DNA from: Candidatus Riflebacteria bacterium HGW-Riflebacteria-2 | GTDB taxonomy: Bacteria; Muiribacteriota; Ozemobacteria; Ozemobacterales; Ozemobacteraceae | Length of the DNA stretch: 51,982 bases | Direction of reading: 5' to 3' | Assembly: GCA_002839435.1 (NCBI GenBank) | Contig: PGYA01000031.1 | Location: 52,889 to 104,870 of the forward strand | In this document: positions 7,482 to 17,702 of the stretch, one piece after another | Layout: each line of letters begins with the position of its first letter | Position numbering within the stretch: the first letter of the stretch is position 1 | Translations under genes and position numbers: made by a program | The notes under the pieces: generated by a model | What the model saw: the letters and a program-made list of their open reading frames with translations, nothing else | Told to the model about the DNA's origin: nothing | The model's database searches: none

Positions 7482-10400
7482 TCAGCCCAGGGATGTTTCC
7501 TTGAGCAGGGCGAGCAGCTCGGCGGTAGTGACACGACCGGCCATTTCGGTGCCTTCGAGCAGACTGTCGGCGAGTTCGCGTTTTTTGTGATGCAGGGCGA
7601 CAATCTTCTCTTCAATGGTTCTGCTGGTTATCAAGCGGTAAATGGTAACCGGGCGCTGCTGGCCGATACGGTGCGCGCGATCGGATGCCTGGTCTTCAAC
7701 CGCCGGGTTCCACCATGGGTCGAGATGAATCACGTAATCAGCGGCGGTCAGATTGAGCCCAAGCCCACCGGCCTTCAAACTGATCAGAAAAAGATCACCC
7801 TCGCCCGCCTGAAAATCTTTTATAGAACGGGTTCTGGTGCGGGCCGGGGTTGAGCCATCGAGATACTGGTATTTTATCGCTTTTTTATCGAGCAGATTTC
7901 TGACAATGCTCAGGTGATCGACAAACTGGCTGAAAACCAGTGCCTTGTGGCGGTTTTCCAGAAGCTCATCAACTATCGATTCGAAAAGCGAAAGCTTGGA
8001 ACTGGCGATATCAAGCTCTGGCGCCACAAGCGAAGGGTTGCAGCACAGTCGGCGCAGTCTCATAAGTTCAGCCAGAATCATTATATGCTTCTGGCCAGCA
8101 CCAGCTTCGATATCAGTGAGTTTATCGACAGCCTGGCGGCGCATACTTTCGTAAAGCGCTGTTTCATCTTTACTGAGCTCGACGCGCAGCATGATTTCGG
8201 TTCGTGGCGGCAGATCCTGCAGCACCTGATTCTTGGTGCGGCGCAGAACAAAAGGCTGCAGCAGTCGCTTGAGCTGGCGTTGCACAAATTTATCGCCGCC
8301 ACTCTGAATCGGGTTGGCGAAGCGCGCATTAAAGCTTTCGACCGAGCCAAGCAGGCCAGGATTGATAAACCGGAAGAGGTTCCAGAGTTCACCAAGATGG
8401 TTTTCAATGGGAGTTCCGGTCATTATCAGGCGGAAGTTGCCCTGCAATGCCATAGCCGCCTTAGACCGCACAGTCGCCATATTTTTTATGGCCTGTGCCT
8501 CATCGAGAATAACTGTTTCCCATTTTATTTCTGACAACATTTCTATTTCGCGCTGCATGATGCCGTAGCTACAGATAACCAGGTCGAAAGCGCCAAGCGA
8601 TGCCAGAGTCTCACGCCGCTGTGACTGCGCAAAAATAACCGGGTTGAGAGTCGGTGCAAAACGGTGCGCTTCTTCAAACCAGTTCATGCAGACCGAGGTC
8701 GGTGCGACGACGAGAGCCGGGCCTTTTGCGGCCTTATGCACAAGCAAAGCCAGAGCCTCGATCGTCTTGCCAAGCCCCATATCGTCAGCCAGACAGGCGC
8801 CCATACCAACGTAGTCCATGCGGCACAGCCAGCGAAAAGCTTCTCCCTGATACTCGCGCAAATCGGCAGTCAGGGTAGAAGGCACGGTAAACTGCAGATT
8901 ATCGGCACTTTTCAGGCGCTGCAGAACTTTGCGCCAGCGCTCGTCAAAAACTATATTCGGCTGGTCGGCAAAAGCATCATTGAGAGCAGGAATAGCCAGC
9001 TGATGAACGCGCAGCTGACCGTGCTGGCTCTCGCTAAAACTGTAAATATCATTGAGACGCCGCCTGAAATCTTCGGTCAGGGCGATGAATTCGCCTTCGC
9101 CAATCTGCACAAACCGGCTGCCTCCGGCAGAATAAAGCTGCAGCAGCTTCTGCAGGCCAACAACCTCATTCTCGTCAATGTTCAGCTGGCCATCAAGAGA
9201 AAACCAGTTCTGCGAACCCTCTATGCGCATGCGCAAGCGATCGAACGACACGGTGCGCACTCTCTTGATACCAGCTTTTTCAGGCCACTCAATATTGATT
9301 CCGGGAACGTCGTTGAGTTGCAGCAACAATTCAAGCGCCGGTTCGGGGTCGGCGAAAACAGCGTCGGGATTCTCGGTATTTATGCCAGCAAGCATCGGCA
9401 CCCTGGCGGCAAGCTCTTCAAGACGTTGCGACTCAGATAAAAAATCTCTGGTTGCATGCAGTTTGTGATCATCCTGTCGGGTGTAGACATCGTGCATGCC
9501 CTGAGCCGGCAGCATCGCCGGGCCGCGACTGCCAAACGGGCGCACTCGAACCTTAAGCGAAAGCCCCTCACCAACCGGCTGCAATTGAAGAAAAAGTTCT
9601 TCACAGCAGGGCACTGTCTCGACTGATGTCAGGTTTTCGGCACCTTCAATATTGGAGTGCACCGGCATTCGCCGCGAAAGAGCCGAGACGGCAGCTGCCA
9701 GTTGCTCTTTTGCAGTGACAGGGAACTGGCTTGACGACTGTAACAGTTTTGCCGCCCTGATCTGTAGATCGCTGAAACTGTAAACACGCAGAAAATTTTC
9801 GGATTCTTCGACAATAACTATTTCCCGCCCGTTATATTCTGGCTGAAAACGCATTTCGTAATGTGCGTCGTTCTCGGCAACAACCAGCATTGGCTCGCCG
9901 GTTTCGATTTGCACATGTTCCCTGCTCTTAGTGTCAGAGATCTCCGGGTGCCCGGCCAGCATCAGCAGAGCCTCGTTGAAACCGCGGTCGTGATAGGACA
10001 GCGAGCGGGTTCGATGATGCATGAAATGCCTGACCAGACGGCGGTCATGCGCGGTGAAATACTCTGGAAAATCAGGATTCTCGCGATTGAAAATATTGAT
10101 GTCGAGAACCTTGCCGGCCGACCAGCGCCCGGATTTGAGGCGGATCTTTTCGCGCGGTTCGATGAGAAAAGAATCGATTTCAGTTCCTGAAAGGTTATAA
10201 GACACACCCCAGGTCAGCATACGATCTGGTTCATCAGTGTCAGCGTCTGGCACCAGTACGTTTTTAAGCGAATCAAGCACAATCTGCCATTGCGCACGCA
10301 CTTCAAGCAGATGCGAAACCTGTACACAGCCATATTTAAGCCATTCGCCGACAAGCCTGCGTTCACCTGGCGAAAGTTTGTCGCCAAGGTCATGGCGCAG

Positions 10401-11654
10401 CCTGAGACATTCACAATAAGGCAGGCTCAGCCCTTCTGGCCCGGCAATTTCGCCGACAGCCCTTATTGCAGGCAACAGCGACTCATTGAAACCGTTAACC
10501 CAGCCGAACACAAAAAGCGACAGCCAGATTTTGAGGGGAGTCTGATGCACACCCAGAGCCTGGTCGAAAGTGGCAAACGCCTCGCAGGAACCGATTCTGA
10601 ATTTCTGCAGGTGCGTCATCAGCAGGTTGAGGCCTGGTAAAAATCCATTCTGATGGCTGGCAATAACAATCAGATCTTCGGCCTTTTTAATACTGGCCGG
10701 GGTGTTTTCGGCCAGCAGGGCCACCAGATAAAAAAAGTCGCCCAGGTTATCAAAACAACCACCGTTGCGCCCGTGCGACTTGCGATTGGCACGAATTGTC
10801 CGGGCAAAAAGTTCGAGAGCGCCAGCGGTATTGCCGCGTAACAACTCGACCGTGGCACTGATTGCTTCAGCTTCCGGTTCCTGCGAAAGTTCAGCATATA
10901 TCAGAGCCAGTTCGAAATCGCCCCGAAGCAGCTGATATTCGGCCATCGGCAGAGCCCCGAAGCGCCAGAACGCGTCTGACTTGAGCCAGCGTCGATCAGA
11001 AAAATATTCGACCAGCCCGGGGAAATTACAGAAATATACTTTGGTGAACTGCATGGCGGTTCTTAAAATACTGGTCTGGCAGATTACCGGCAGACAATCA
11101 AACCACTCCGCCTCAAAAGGAAACAGCGCTGCACAGAAAAGCGGCATGCCAAGAAGCGCATCATCAGGGTCAGCAGCCCGGCCGGAAACGTTGTCGGGCA
11201 ACATGAAAATACTGCCACTGAAGAGATCGAGGCGCTGACGCCGCAGTTCCGAGTAATACTGCATTGAAACCGGCTGGCCTGGCGAAAAATAACTGGCCTT
11301 GAGCACACCTTTGATGGCGTTGAGAATCGGCATGACATGCTTGCGCAAAACTGAGTTGCGGCAGGCAACATCGAGATACTCATCATGGCAGGAAATGGCT
11401 TCGCCGTCGATGATGACAAAGCCCTTCTGCGCCAGCCCGCCGAAGATATTCATTACTACCTGGGTCGTAAAAGTGTAGTTGTTTCCGGTGTTGGCGAAGA
11501 GTTGCCTGAGCATGCGGGCGAGATCAGCAGCATTAGTTTTGGTATAATAAAACGCCAAAAGCTCGACCATGAGCTGATCTGATTCTGACAGCTCTGAGAA
11601 GCGCTTTTTACACTCAGCGTAATGGGTGGTATATTCAGATGATCTGGGTTTCAT
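7482..11654 (-). CDS. SNF2-family ATPase/helicase, large
   Basis: A 1390-residue protein whose last 450 residues are a complete SNF2 engine: motif I DDMGLGKT, motif II LDEAQ (DEAH-box position), motif III MTGTPIENHLGELW, and the C-terminal lobe with LKAGGLGLNLT, DPWWNPAVEDQ and RAHRIGQ. Such enzymes translocate on double-stranded DNA and remodel protein-DNA complexes; in bacteria they include RapA-like and stand-alone helicases of unclear role. The 900-residue N-terminal part is helical at first, then mixed; I see no SWIM zinc-finger cysteines, although related bacterial proteins often have one. The start has only a weak ribosome site. It is the last gene of a minus-strand series after the ABC importer (58-bp gap) and is probably independent of it in function. 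Confidence 0.92.
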   Translation of the reverse strand: MKPRSSEYTTHYAECKKRFSELSESDQLMVELLAFYYTKTNAADLARMLRQLFANTGNNYTFTTQVVMNIFGGLAQKGFVIIDGEAISCHDEYLDVACRNSVLRKHVMPILNAIKGVLKASYFSPGQPVSMQYYSELRRQRLDLFSGSIFMLPDNVSGRAADPDDALLGMPLFCAALFPFEAEWFDCLPVICQTSILRTAMQFTKVYFCNFPGLVEYFSDRRWLKSDAFWRFGALPMAEYQLLRGDFELALIYAELSQEPEAEAISATVELLRGNTAGALELFARTIRANRKSHGRNGGCFDNLGDFFYLVALLAENTPASIKKAEDLIVIASHQNGFLPGLNLLMTHLQKFRIGSCEAFATFDQALGVHQTPLKIWLSLFVFGWVNGFNESLLPAIRAVGEIAGPEGLSLPYCECLRLRHDLGDKLSPGERRLVGEWLKYGCVQVSHLLEVRAQWQIVLDSLKNVLVPDADTDEPDRMLTWGVSYNLSGTEIDSFLIEPREKIRLKSGRWSAGKVLDINIFNRENPDFPEYFTAHDRRLVRHFMHHRTRSLSYHDRGFNEALLMLAGHPEISDTKSREHVQIETGEPMLVVAENDAHYEMRFQPEYNGREIVIVEESENFLRVYSFSDLQIRAAKLLQSSSQFPVTAKEQLAAAVSALSRRMPVHSNIEGAENLTSVETVPCCEELFLQLQPVGEGLSLKVRVRPFGSRGPAMLPAQGMHDVYTRQDDHKLHATRDFLSESQRLEELAARVPMLAGINTENPDAVFADPEPALELLLQLNDVPGINIEWPEKAGIKRVRTVSFDRLRMRIEGSQNWFSLDGQLNIDENEVVGLQKLLQLYSAGGSRFVQIGEGEFIALTEDFRRRLNDIYSFSESQHGQLRVHQLAIPALNDAFADQPNIVFDERWRKVLQRLKSADNLQFTVPSTLTADLREYQGEAFRWLCRMDYVGMGACLADDMGLGKTIEALALLVHKAAKGPALVVAPTSVCMNWFEEAHRFAPTLNPVIFAQSQRRETLASLGAFDLVICSYGIMQREIEMLSEIKWETVILDEAQAIKNMATVRSKAAMALQGNFRLIMTGTPIENHLGELWNLFRFINPGLLGSVESFNARFANPIQSGGDKFVQRQLKRLLQPFVLRRTKNQVLQDLPPRTEIMLRVELSKDETALYESMRRQAVDKLTDIEAGAGQKHIMILAELMRLRRLCCNPSLVAPELDIASSKLSLFESIVDELLENRHKALVFSQFVDHLSIVRNLLDKKAIKYQYLDGSTPARTRTRSIKDFQAGEGDLFLISLKAGGLGLNLTAADYVIHLDPWWNPAVEDQASDRAHRIGQQRPVTIYRLITSRTIEEKIVALHHKKRELADSLLEGTEMAGRVTTAELLALLKETSLG

Positions 11655-11712
11655 AAATATGGTGTGACCTGCAGACTATACACCAAACCGCCTTCTGCCT
11701 CAAGAGGCAAAA

Positions 11713-12489
11713 TCAGTCCCAGAAAAAAACCTGACGCGACGCGTATTCACCGGCCTCGATACGGGTATCGTAGACCTCGGTAAGATTGGCGCCGGTCATC
11801 ACTTCATTTACCGGCCCGGCGTGCAGAACCCTGCCGCCCTTGACCATGACCACCGAAGTAGCGATCATTGCAGCAACATCAGGCTCGTGCGTGGTAAAAA
11901 TGATGGTTTTGCCCTCGGCCACAAGTTCACGCAAGATCGCAAGCAGGCGCGATTTGTTTTTAATGTCGAGATGGGAAGTAGGCTCATCGAGCAGCAGCAA
12001 TTCAGTCTGTTGAGCGAGCGAACGTGCCAGCAGCACAAGCTGATGCTCGCCGCCACTGATGTTCATAACCGAACGTTGTGCCTTTTCCGCCATTCCAACC
12101 TTGTTCAGAGCCTGTCTGGCAATTTCGTAGTCTTCCGGGCCAGGCATCGAAAAATTGCCAAGATAGGGCGCGCGCCCGAGCAGAGCAAAGTCAAGCAGAC
12201 TGAAATCGAAAAAAGTAGGCTCGAACTGAGGAACCAGGCTTATCTTCTGACCAATTTCACGGCGGGCATACTGTTCGAGCGGCGTGCCCAGCAGTTTGAT
12301 CACGCCGGCGTCAGGCGCCAGCCAGCCGAGAGCGAGCATCAGCATAGTGGTCTTGCCGGTGCCGTTCGGCCCCAGAACTGCGACAACACCGCCGCGCTCT
12401 ATCTGCATCGTAAAACGGTCGAGCACCTGCGCCGGGCCCTTCTGATATGCAAAAGCAAGATCGCTGAATTCAAGAATGGTTTCGCTCAT
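11713..12489 (-). CDS. ABC importer ATP-binding protein (FecE/BtuD type)
   Basis: A 258-residue nucleotide-binding subunit with Walker A GPNGTGKTT, a degenerate signature ISGGEHQ, Walker B LLLLDEPTSHLD and the switch His in TTHEPD. It powers uptake through the FecCD-type permease encoded immediately upstream, whose stop it overlaps by 4 bp (ATGA). The family takes up iron-siderophores, heme or cobalamin, and sequence alone does not pick between these. In the signature loop the usual LSGGQ is changed to ISGGE, which is common in this subfamily. Confidence 0.93.
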   Translation of the reverse strand: MSETILEFSDLAFAYQKGPAQVLDRFTMQIERGGVVAVLGPNGTGKTTMLMLALGWLAPDAGVIKLLGTPLEQYARREIGQKISLVPQFEPTFFDFSLLDFALLGRAPYLGNFSMPGPEDYEIARQALNKVGMAEKAQRSVMNISGGEHQLVLLARSLAQQTELLLLDEPTSHLDIKNKSRLLAILRELVAEGKTIIFTTHEPDVAAMIATSVVMVKGGRVLHAGPVNEVMTGANLTEVYDTRIEAGEYASRQVFFWD

Positions 12490-13505
12490 TTTTTCACCCC
12501 GACCGAACCGCTCATCATCAGCACCATAAAGAACAGCGCGCCAAACAAAGAAGTGACTATGCCCAACGGAATCTCAGCGGCAAAAGGCACCCGACTCAGA
12601 CTGTCGCAGATCAGCACGGTGAGACCTCCCAGCAGCATACTGCCGGGAAGGGCAAAGCGCGCGTCGGCGCCAAAAAGGCGGCGGGCAAGATGCGGCATTA
12701 TCAGTCCGACCCAGGCCACCAGGCCACTGACTGCGGTAACAGCCGCGGTAGCTATTACAGCCAGAGCCAGAATGAACAGCCTTTCTAGCGATGTCGAGGC
12801 ACCCAGCGAAAAGGCGGTAGAATCTTTAAGCGCAAGAACATTGAGGCGCCAGCGAAACAGCATCAGCCCTGTCAAACATACCGCTACCAGAGGCCCCACG
12901 ACGTAAACCTCCTGCCAGGTTATTGCCGACAGACCGCCGAGAAGCCAGAAGGTAAGTTCCGCCAGTTGCGAAGTTGGATCAGCAGAATACTTTATAATCC
13001 CCAGCAATGAAGTGAAAATCGCCGAGACACAGATGCCCGCCAGTATCAGGCGCAGCACCCACGACCCGTAGCGTATTTTCCAGGCGACAAGATATGAGAC
13101 AGCCAGGCCAAGACAGGCAAAAAAAGCGGCCGAACCCTGCACCAGCCACGGCGAATTGCCAAGGAACACGATGCTGAGACCGGCACCAAAAGCGGCGCCC
13201 TGCGAAACCCCCAGAAAACCAGGATCGACCAGAGGATTGCCAAAAATCATCTGCATGACAGTGCCGGCCGCAGCCAGACTCATACCGACAACCAGCGCAA
13301 GCAGCACCCTGGGCAGACGCATCTGAAATAGAATGTTACTGGCCATCTGATCATTCTGAATCTGGTCGATACCGAGAAAACCAGGGCTCGGGTAACGTCC
13401 GGCAAGCAGTGACAGAACAAAAACAAGCGCGAGCAGCACGCCGAGCCCGATAAAAAGAATGCGGGCGCGCCTGACCGGGTTTAACTCTGCCGGCTTTGTC
13501 ATCAA
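12486..13505 (-). CDS. FecCD/BtuC-family permease
   Basis: A 339-residue integral membrane protein with about nine or ten hydrophobic helices. Family hallmarks are visible: RLPRVLLALVVGMSLAAAGTVMQ near the N-terminus, NPLVDPGFLGVSQGAAFGAG, and GLVAWVGLIMPHLAR before the last helices. It forms the dimeric inner-membrane channel of a siderophore, heme or B12 importer. It overlaps both the binding-protein gene (13502-13505) and the ATPase gene (12486-12489) by 4 bp, so the three are translated as one unit. Confidence 0.95.
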   Translation of the reverse strand: MMTKPAELNPVRRARILFIGLGVLLALVFVLSLLAGRYPSPGFLGIDQIQNDQMASNILFQMRLPRVLLALVVGMSLAAAGTVMQMIFGNPLVDPGFLGVSQGAAFGAGLSIVFLGNSPWLVQGSAAFFACLGLAVSYLVAWKIRYGSWVLRLILAGICVSAIFTSLLGIIKYSADPTSQLAELTFWLLGGLSAITWQEVYVVGPLVAVCLTGLMLFRWRLNVLALKDSTAFSLGASTSLERLFILALAVIATAAVTAVSGLVAWVGLIMPHLARRLFGADARFALPGSMLLGGLTVLICDSLSRVPFAAEIPLGIVTSLFGALFFMVLMMSGSVGVKK

Positions 13506-14647
13506 AAGTAGTCTCCGCGTATTTCAATCTGACTGATCTGCTCGGGTGTCAACCCGTAAAGCGCAAAGAAACTCTGATACAACTCATGCATATCAGTTCT
13601 GAGCTCGGGAATTTCGGGGCGCAACATTGCGGCAAGCCAGCACAGACCAAGAATCCAGCGCGAATCTGGTTGATCCCAGCAGACAAAGTCTTCGGGAAAA
13701 GCGTAAAGCTTCTGCTGTTTTACTGCCGCCATTTCTGCCCAGAGCGAATCTTTGAGCAGGCGCTCCTTAGCCGCGACGACGTCGCCGCCATAAGAAGTCA
13801 CACACACATACTCTGGCTGCCAGGCAGCGATCTGGTCGAAACCGACCTGCTGCCAGCCGCTGCCAATACCAGCTTCTTTCCAGACAGCCCGGGCACCGGC
13901 CTGTTCTACCAGCCAGGTTTGGATCCAGTGAGAGGGCGCAACATTGAACGATACGGCGCCGCCCTTTTCGGAATAATAGAGATGCAGCACCCTGGGAGCT
14001 GCTGCCTCGGACGGAGTGGTCACATGGTGCGCGACAGCGCCACTTTCATCGGCAGGATAGACGTGAAGAACATCTGGGAAAGAGCTTTTGTACTCGCGCA
14101 GTCTGCCGGCAATCTTCTGCTGCCAGGAACGGTAAAATTCAGCAATTTCGAGACCGCGCCCGGCTTCGCCGAAAATTTTACCCAGGGTTTCGATTTCAGC
14201 TGTATAACTGGCAGGATTTTCCAGGCTGAAAAATGCCACCTTGATACCCAGCGAACCGAAACTTCGCTCATATTTCTGGCGCTCAAAGTCGCGCAAAAGA
14301 ATAATATCAGGCTTCATGGCCGCAAGCTCTTCAATGCCCGTCTCAAAGTCGTTAAAAATGCGACTGGCAAATCCAGGATCGACCATCTGATAAAAACGAT
14401 CGTTGTTGATCAGCTTCAGAGATTTACTGTAGGAAACCAGCTTTTCGGGCGCAGTTTTAAAGAAAAACGCCGCGTTGGTGATCATAAAACCGGCGCGACC
14501 AGCAATAACGATACGCTTCGGCTCATTCTCGAGCATAATTTTTCGATTGTGGCAATCGACAACCTCGCAGGGGAATCCTGCAAAGCCGCTTTCAGAAACG
14601 ACTACAAACGCCAGCAAGAATAAAACCAACAATTTTACTTTATTCAT
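13502..14647 (-). CDS. Periplasmic substrate-binding protein of the FecCD-type importer
   Basis: A 381-residue exported protein (signal peptide about residues 1-23, no lipobox Cys). It has the class III/TroA-type binding-protein pattern: NEPKRIVIAGRAGFM near the start, IEELAAMKPDIILLR in the first lobe, and WQQVGFDQIAAWQPEYV in the second. It delivers the ligand to the permease. First gene of the importer operon; only 53 bp separate it from the HEAT-repeat gene upstream, and I see no cobalamin riboswitch there. That the ligand is cobalamin is conceivable because a B12-dependent enzyme lies in the same window, but iron chelates are just as likely. Confidence 0.88.
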   Translation of the reverse strand: MNKVKLLVLFLLAFVVVSESGFAGFPCEVVDCHNRKIMLENEPKRIVIAGRAGFMITNAAFFFKTAPEKLVSYSKSLKLINNDRFYQMVDPGFASRIFNDFETGIEELAAMKPDIILLRDFERQKYERSFGSLGIKVAFFSLENPASYTAEIETLGKIFGEAGRGLEIAEFYRSWQQKIAGRLREYKSSFPDVLHVYPADESGAVAHHVTTPSEAAAPRVLHLYYSEKGGAVSFNVAPSHWIQTWLVEQAGARAVWKEAGIGSGWQQVGFDQIAAWQPEYVCVTSYGGDVVAAKERLLKDSLWAEMAAVKQQKLYAFPEDFVCWDQPDSRWILGLCWLAAMLRPEIPELRTDMHELYQSFFALYGLTPEQISQIEIRGDYF

Positions 14648-14700
14648 CCGTGATCCTCACCAATAGCCTGATACTACTATACACCACCTAACACAACCAA

Positions 14701-17700
14701 TCAATCTTTTTTAGCAGGTGAAGCAGATTGCGGCGGGCTCTGGTCTGGAGAATCTTCAAACAGGGCGGTGATGTTGGCCAGATAAAGCGAGGCAACGGCA
14801 GAACTGGCGGCGGCGGCCTTGAGCTCTTCATCGAGTGTCGAAACATCTATATCAGGGAAATAAAGCGCATTTTCAGAGGTTATGACATCATTCAAAGCAT
14901 GCGCTCTGGCATAAAGGCCTGCTATTTTGCGGGCTTCACGGCTTACCGCGGCATCCCAGTCGGTTGAGGCATCGGCTTCGAGACCAAGACGAACTGTTTC
15001 GGCAAAAACTTTCTGGTGCAATATGGCAAAAACTCTGACGATTCTGGCCTGAGCTTTCGACAGCGAACCGGGAATCTCAGGAAGTTCCTTAAGGATCTTC
15101 TCAGAACGTGCAATTTCTGCCGAAGCACGACCCAACTTATCGAGAAGTTCAGCTTCGGCCTGCCCGGGTGCTATATTCTCGGCCAGCCGGGTTGCCGACG
15201 CAAGCGCCGCCTGACAGCGGCGCAGTCTTTCCTGACCAAGATCCAGCGAGCGCTGCAGGTCACCCAGCATTGTCACCATGTTATCTTCAGGACTTACTCT
15301 AACAAGAGTGTCTTTTATTTCAGCAGTTTTCGCAGATTCTCTGGCAACAACAGCCATGCGTTCATCAAGCGTTTTCTGCATCTGGCCTGCTTCTGGCAGA
15401 TATTTGCCGAGCCTGGCAAATTTTTCGTATTCCCTGGCCAGCAGAGCTTCATCTGGCAGGCCGCTCCGGGCATGCGACACCTCAGGTGGCAACTTCTTGA
15501 TCGAGGCATTGCTTAAACGCAGGTCTTCCTTGATCCGGGCAAGAGCAACAAGCTCAGCGCCAGTCTTAGCGGAATCGACAAGCCCGGTAAAAGGGTGCTG
15601 CTTATCAGGCAATCGCTTGCGCACTTCCTCGACAACCCGCGCAAGATGCTGGAAGTGTTCCCCGATTACCTTGCTAACCTTATGCAAAACAAGGTATACA
15701 TTATGCACCTCTGTAGAAACCTCATTGGCATGCTCAATCGCATCACTTAAGCGCTCGATAATTTTCTGGGCAGAAATAGCAGCGGTAGCCAGAGGGCCAA
15801 TTTGAGCCTCGACCTCTGAGGCCTGCTTTTCAATTAACGAAATGCCCGCTACCACTTCAAGACCTTTAACGTGCATATCTTGTGCATGTGCCATGGCAGA
15901 TGACAACAGCACCTCTTTTGCTGCCCGGTCGCCGCTGACATCTATCGAAACCCGCGCCAGAATGATAATGGCCAACACCAGTGCAAGTATGGCAACCACG
16001 ACAAAATAACCGGAGAAGGTGGCAACCCTTTTTCTGGCAGATGCTGAATCTTGAGCCGACTGATGCTTATCAGAAGAATCTACAGTCACGATCTTCGTGG
16101 CAGACTCGCCCATGTAATAAGAATCTCCGGCAATCGACAGCTGAGAATCAGCTGAACGTTCAGGCAAACCAGACGCATCAACAGGCTTATCTAACACATC
16201 AGCAGCAGGCACATCCGGTTCTTCTTTTCTGAATTGAAAGCCCGCTTTTTCAAGAGCGGTAACAGCTGTCATGGCGTTCTTGCGAACAGTAGCAAATGAT
16301 GAATGCAAAAGCTTCTGCAACAGAGGGAAAAGCTCGACCCTCTGCAGCTCGGCCAGAACATAGACAGCTGTGCGCTGATACAGCTCTTCACTGCTGCCAA
16401 CCAGAGCCTCAAGCGGCTGCACAATGTCTGCCTCCTTCATTATGCGCAAAGCCAGAATCGCGTTACCACGAACCCGGTTATGCGGGTCTTTGAGAAAGGG
16501 CACGAGCTGCAGCAGACTCTTCGCCTCGCCCAGCATGCCAATCGCTTCGACGGCATTGGCACGGCAGCGGTCATCCTGGCTGCGCAAACCTTTCAGCAGA
16601 CAAGGCAGCGCTCTGACATCATAAAGACGGCCAAGTAGAATATAGATTTTTCCGACAACCAGAGGGTCGCTTTCGCGTTCGAGATACTTCAGCAAAGGCA
16701 TAACAGACTTATCGCCCAGCTGCAGACTCTCTTTTTCAACCGCTTCCAGGCGCATCCGCGAATCGGGAACTGTAAATGCCTGCTCAAGTCTGGCTATACA
16801 ATCTTCAACCGAACAGGCCTGCGTGTCGAGTTCCCTGAACTCCGTCTCAGGCGATGGCTCTTCGCTGAGCGGCGGCAGAGTCGCTGCCAGCTCTATAGCA
16901 CGCGCAACTCCCTTCTCTGCCAGTTTGTGAATTGTCTGGCCAGCACGGCGTCGCAGGTCTTCCTGCGAACTGTCGAGAAAGGGAGCAACCAGCGCAGCAC
17001 TTGAATCAGAGATAAAATGACGCAATACATGTATTGCCGAGGCTTGAAAAGGTGTACGGCCCGATGAGATCATGGCCTGCAGCAGACGAAAACTGGTGAA
17101 TGGCTCGATACTGCGCAAGCTTCTGGCCGCGTTGGCTCGCACACGATTATCAGTGTCTTCAAGCAGCGGGAAGATATAAGCAAACAGTTTGAGATTGCCC
17201 AGCAGCTCAAGCGCCTCGATACTGTTCGCACGCACCCGGGCATCCTTATGGTGCAAAAATGGAATGAGCACGCGGCTCTCGGCGGAACTGCCGAAAGAAC
17301 CGACAGCCATTATCATGGCCGCCAGAACCCGCGGATTCTGCTCGATTGGCAACAATTCGAGAAAACATGGCAGGGCACTCGAGCGGTTCTGTTCGATCAA
17401 TGCCTTGATCAGCGTGCATTTTTCATCGTCATCGAAGCGCAAAAAAGTAGTCGTGTCGAGCACTTCGGGAAGAAGCATCAACAAAGGATTCTCTGTCTTC
17501 GAGCGCCGGCTGCTCTTGGCGGCAGCCAGTGCCTTGCGCGCATAAAAGCGTATTTCGAGACTCTCGTCTATTTCGGCGGTCTGCTGCAGAGCTATTATGG
17601 CGGCGCGATCAGGCTTTCGGCACAGCATGGCAACCGCTTTTTTGCGATCCTGCTCATGCGGCGATTTCAGCAGAGAACTGATTGATTCATCTATTGGCAC
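14701..17700 (-). CDS. HEAT-repeat/transmembrane/coiled-coil protein, paralog 2
   Basis: A 999-residue protein. The N-terminal half (about 10-500) is built of HEAT/PBS-type repeats (for example DARVRANSIEALELLG, DNRVRANAARSLRSIEP, DPHNRVRGNAILALR), a scaffold for protein binding in the cytoplasm. A single TM segment lies at about 562-582 and is preceded by basic residues, so the C-terminal 415 residues, mostly coiled coil, are probably outside the inner membrane. The start is GTG; its ribosome site GGGAGG lies inside the last codons of the upstream paralog, so translation is coupled. It is clearly homologous over its whole length to the gene at 17703. No catalytic motif is visible; a structural or signalling bridge across the membrane is my inference. 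Confidence 0.85.
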   Translation of the reverse strand: MPIDESISSLLKSPHEQDRKKAVAMLCRKPDRAAIIALQQTAEIDESLEIRFYARKALAAAKSSRRSKTENPLLMLLPEVLDTTTFLRFDDDEKCTLIKALIEQNRSSALPCFLELLPIEQNPRVLAAMIMAVGSFGSSAESRVLIPFLHHKDARVRANSIEALELLGNLKLFAYIFPLLEDTDNRVRANAARSLRSIEPFTSFRLLQAMISSGRTPFQASAIHVLRHFISDSSAALVAPFLDSSQEDLRRRAGQTIHKLAEKGVARAIELAATLPPLSEEPSPETEFRELDTQACSVEDCIARLEQAFTVPDSRMRLEAVEKESLQLGDKSVMPLLKYLERESDPLVVGKIYILLGRLYDVRALPCLLKGLRSQDDRCRANAVEAIGMLGEAKSLLQLVPFLKDPHNRVRGNAILALRIMKEADIVQPLEALVGSSEELYQRTAVYVLAELQRVELFPLLQKLLHSSFATVRKNAMTAVTALEKAGFQFRKEEPDVPAADVLDKPVDASGLPERSADSQLSIAGDSYYMGESATKIVTVDSSDKHQSAQDSASARKRVATFSGYFVVVAILALVLAIIILARVSIDVSGDRAAKEVLLSSAMAHAQDMHVKGLEVVAGISLIEKQASEVEAQIGPLATAAISAQKIIERLSDAIEHANEVSTEVHNVYLVLHKVSKVIGEHFQHLARVVEEVRKRLPDKQHPFTGLVDSAKTGAELVALARIKEDLRLSNASIKKLPPEVSHARSGLPDEALLAREYEKFARLGKYLPEAGQMQKTLDERMAVVARESAKTAEIKDTLVRVSPEDNMVTMLGDLQRSLDLGQERLRRCQAALASATRLAENIAPGQAEAELLDKLGRASAEIARSEKILKELPEIPGSLSKAQARIVRVFAILHQKVFAETVRLGLEADASTDWDAAVSREARKIAGLYARAHALNDVITSENALYFPDIDVSTLDEELKAAAASSAVASLYLANITALFEDSPDQSPPQSASPAKKD

Positions 17701-17702
17701 AG

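Noticed and set aside
11821..12906. A 361-codon plus-strand frame across the ABC ATPase and permease
   Set aside because: It is antisense to two genes with full Walker and FecCD motifs; no independent start signals are present.
13496..14623. A 375-codon plus-strand frame opposite the substrate-binding protein
   Set aside because: The minus strand shows a signal peptide, family motifs and operon overlaps, whereas this frame has none of these.
14648..14700. Possible riboswitch before the importer operon
   Set aside because: Only 53 bp separate the genes, too short for a cobalamin riboswitch, and no B12-box-like sequence is seen.
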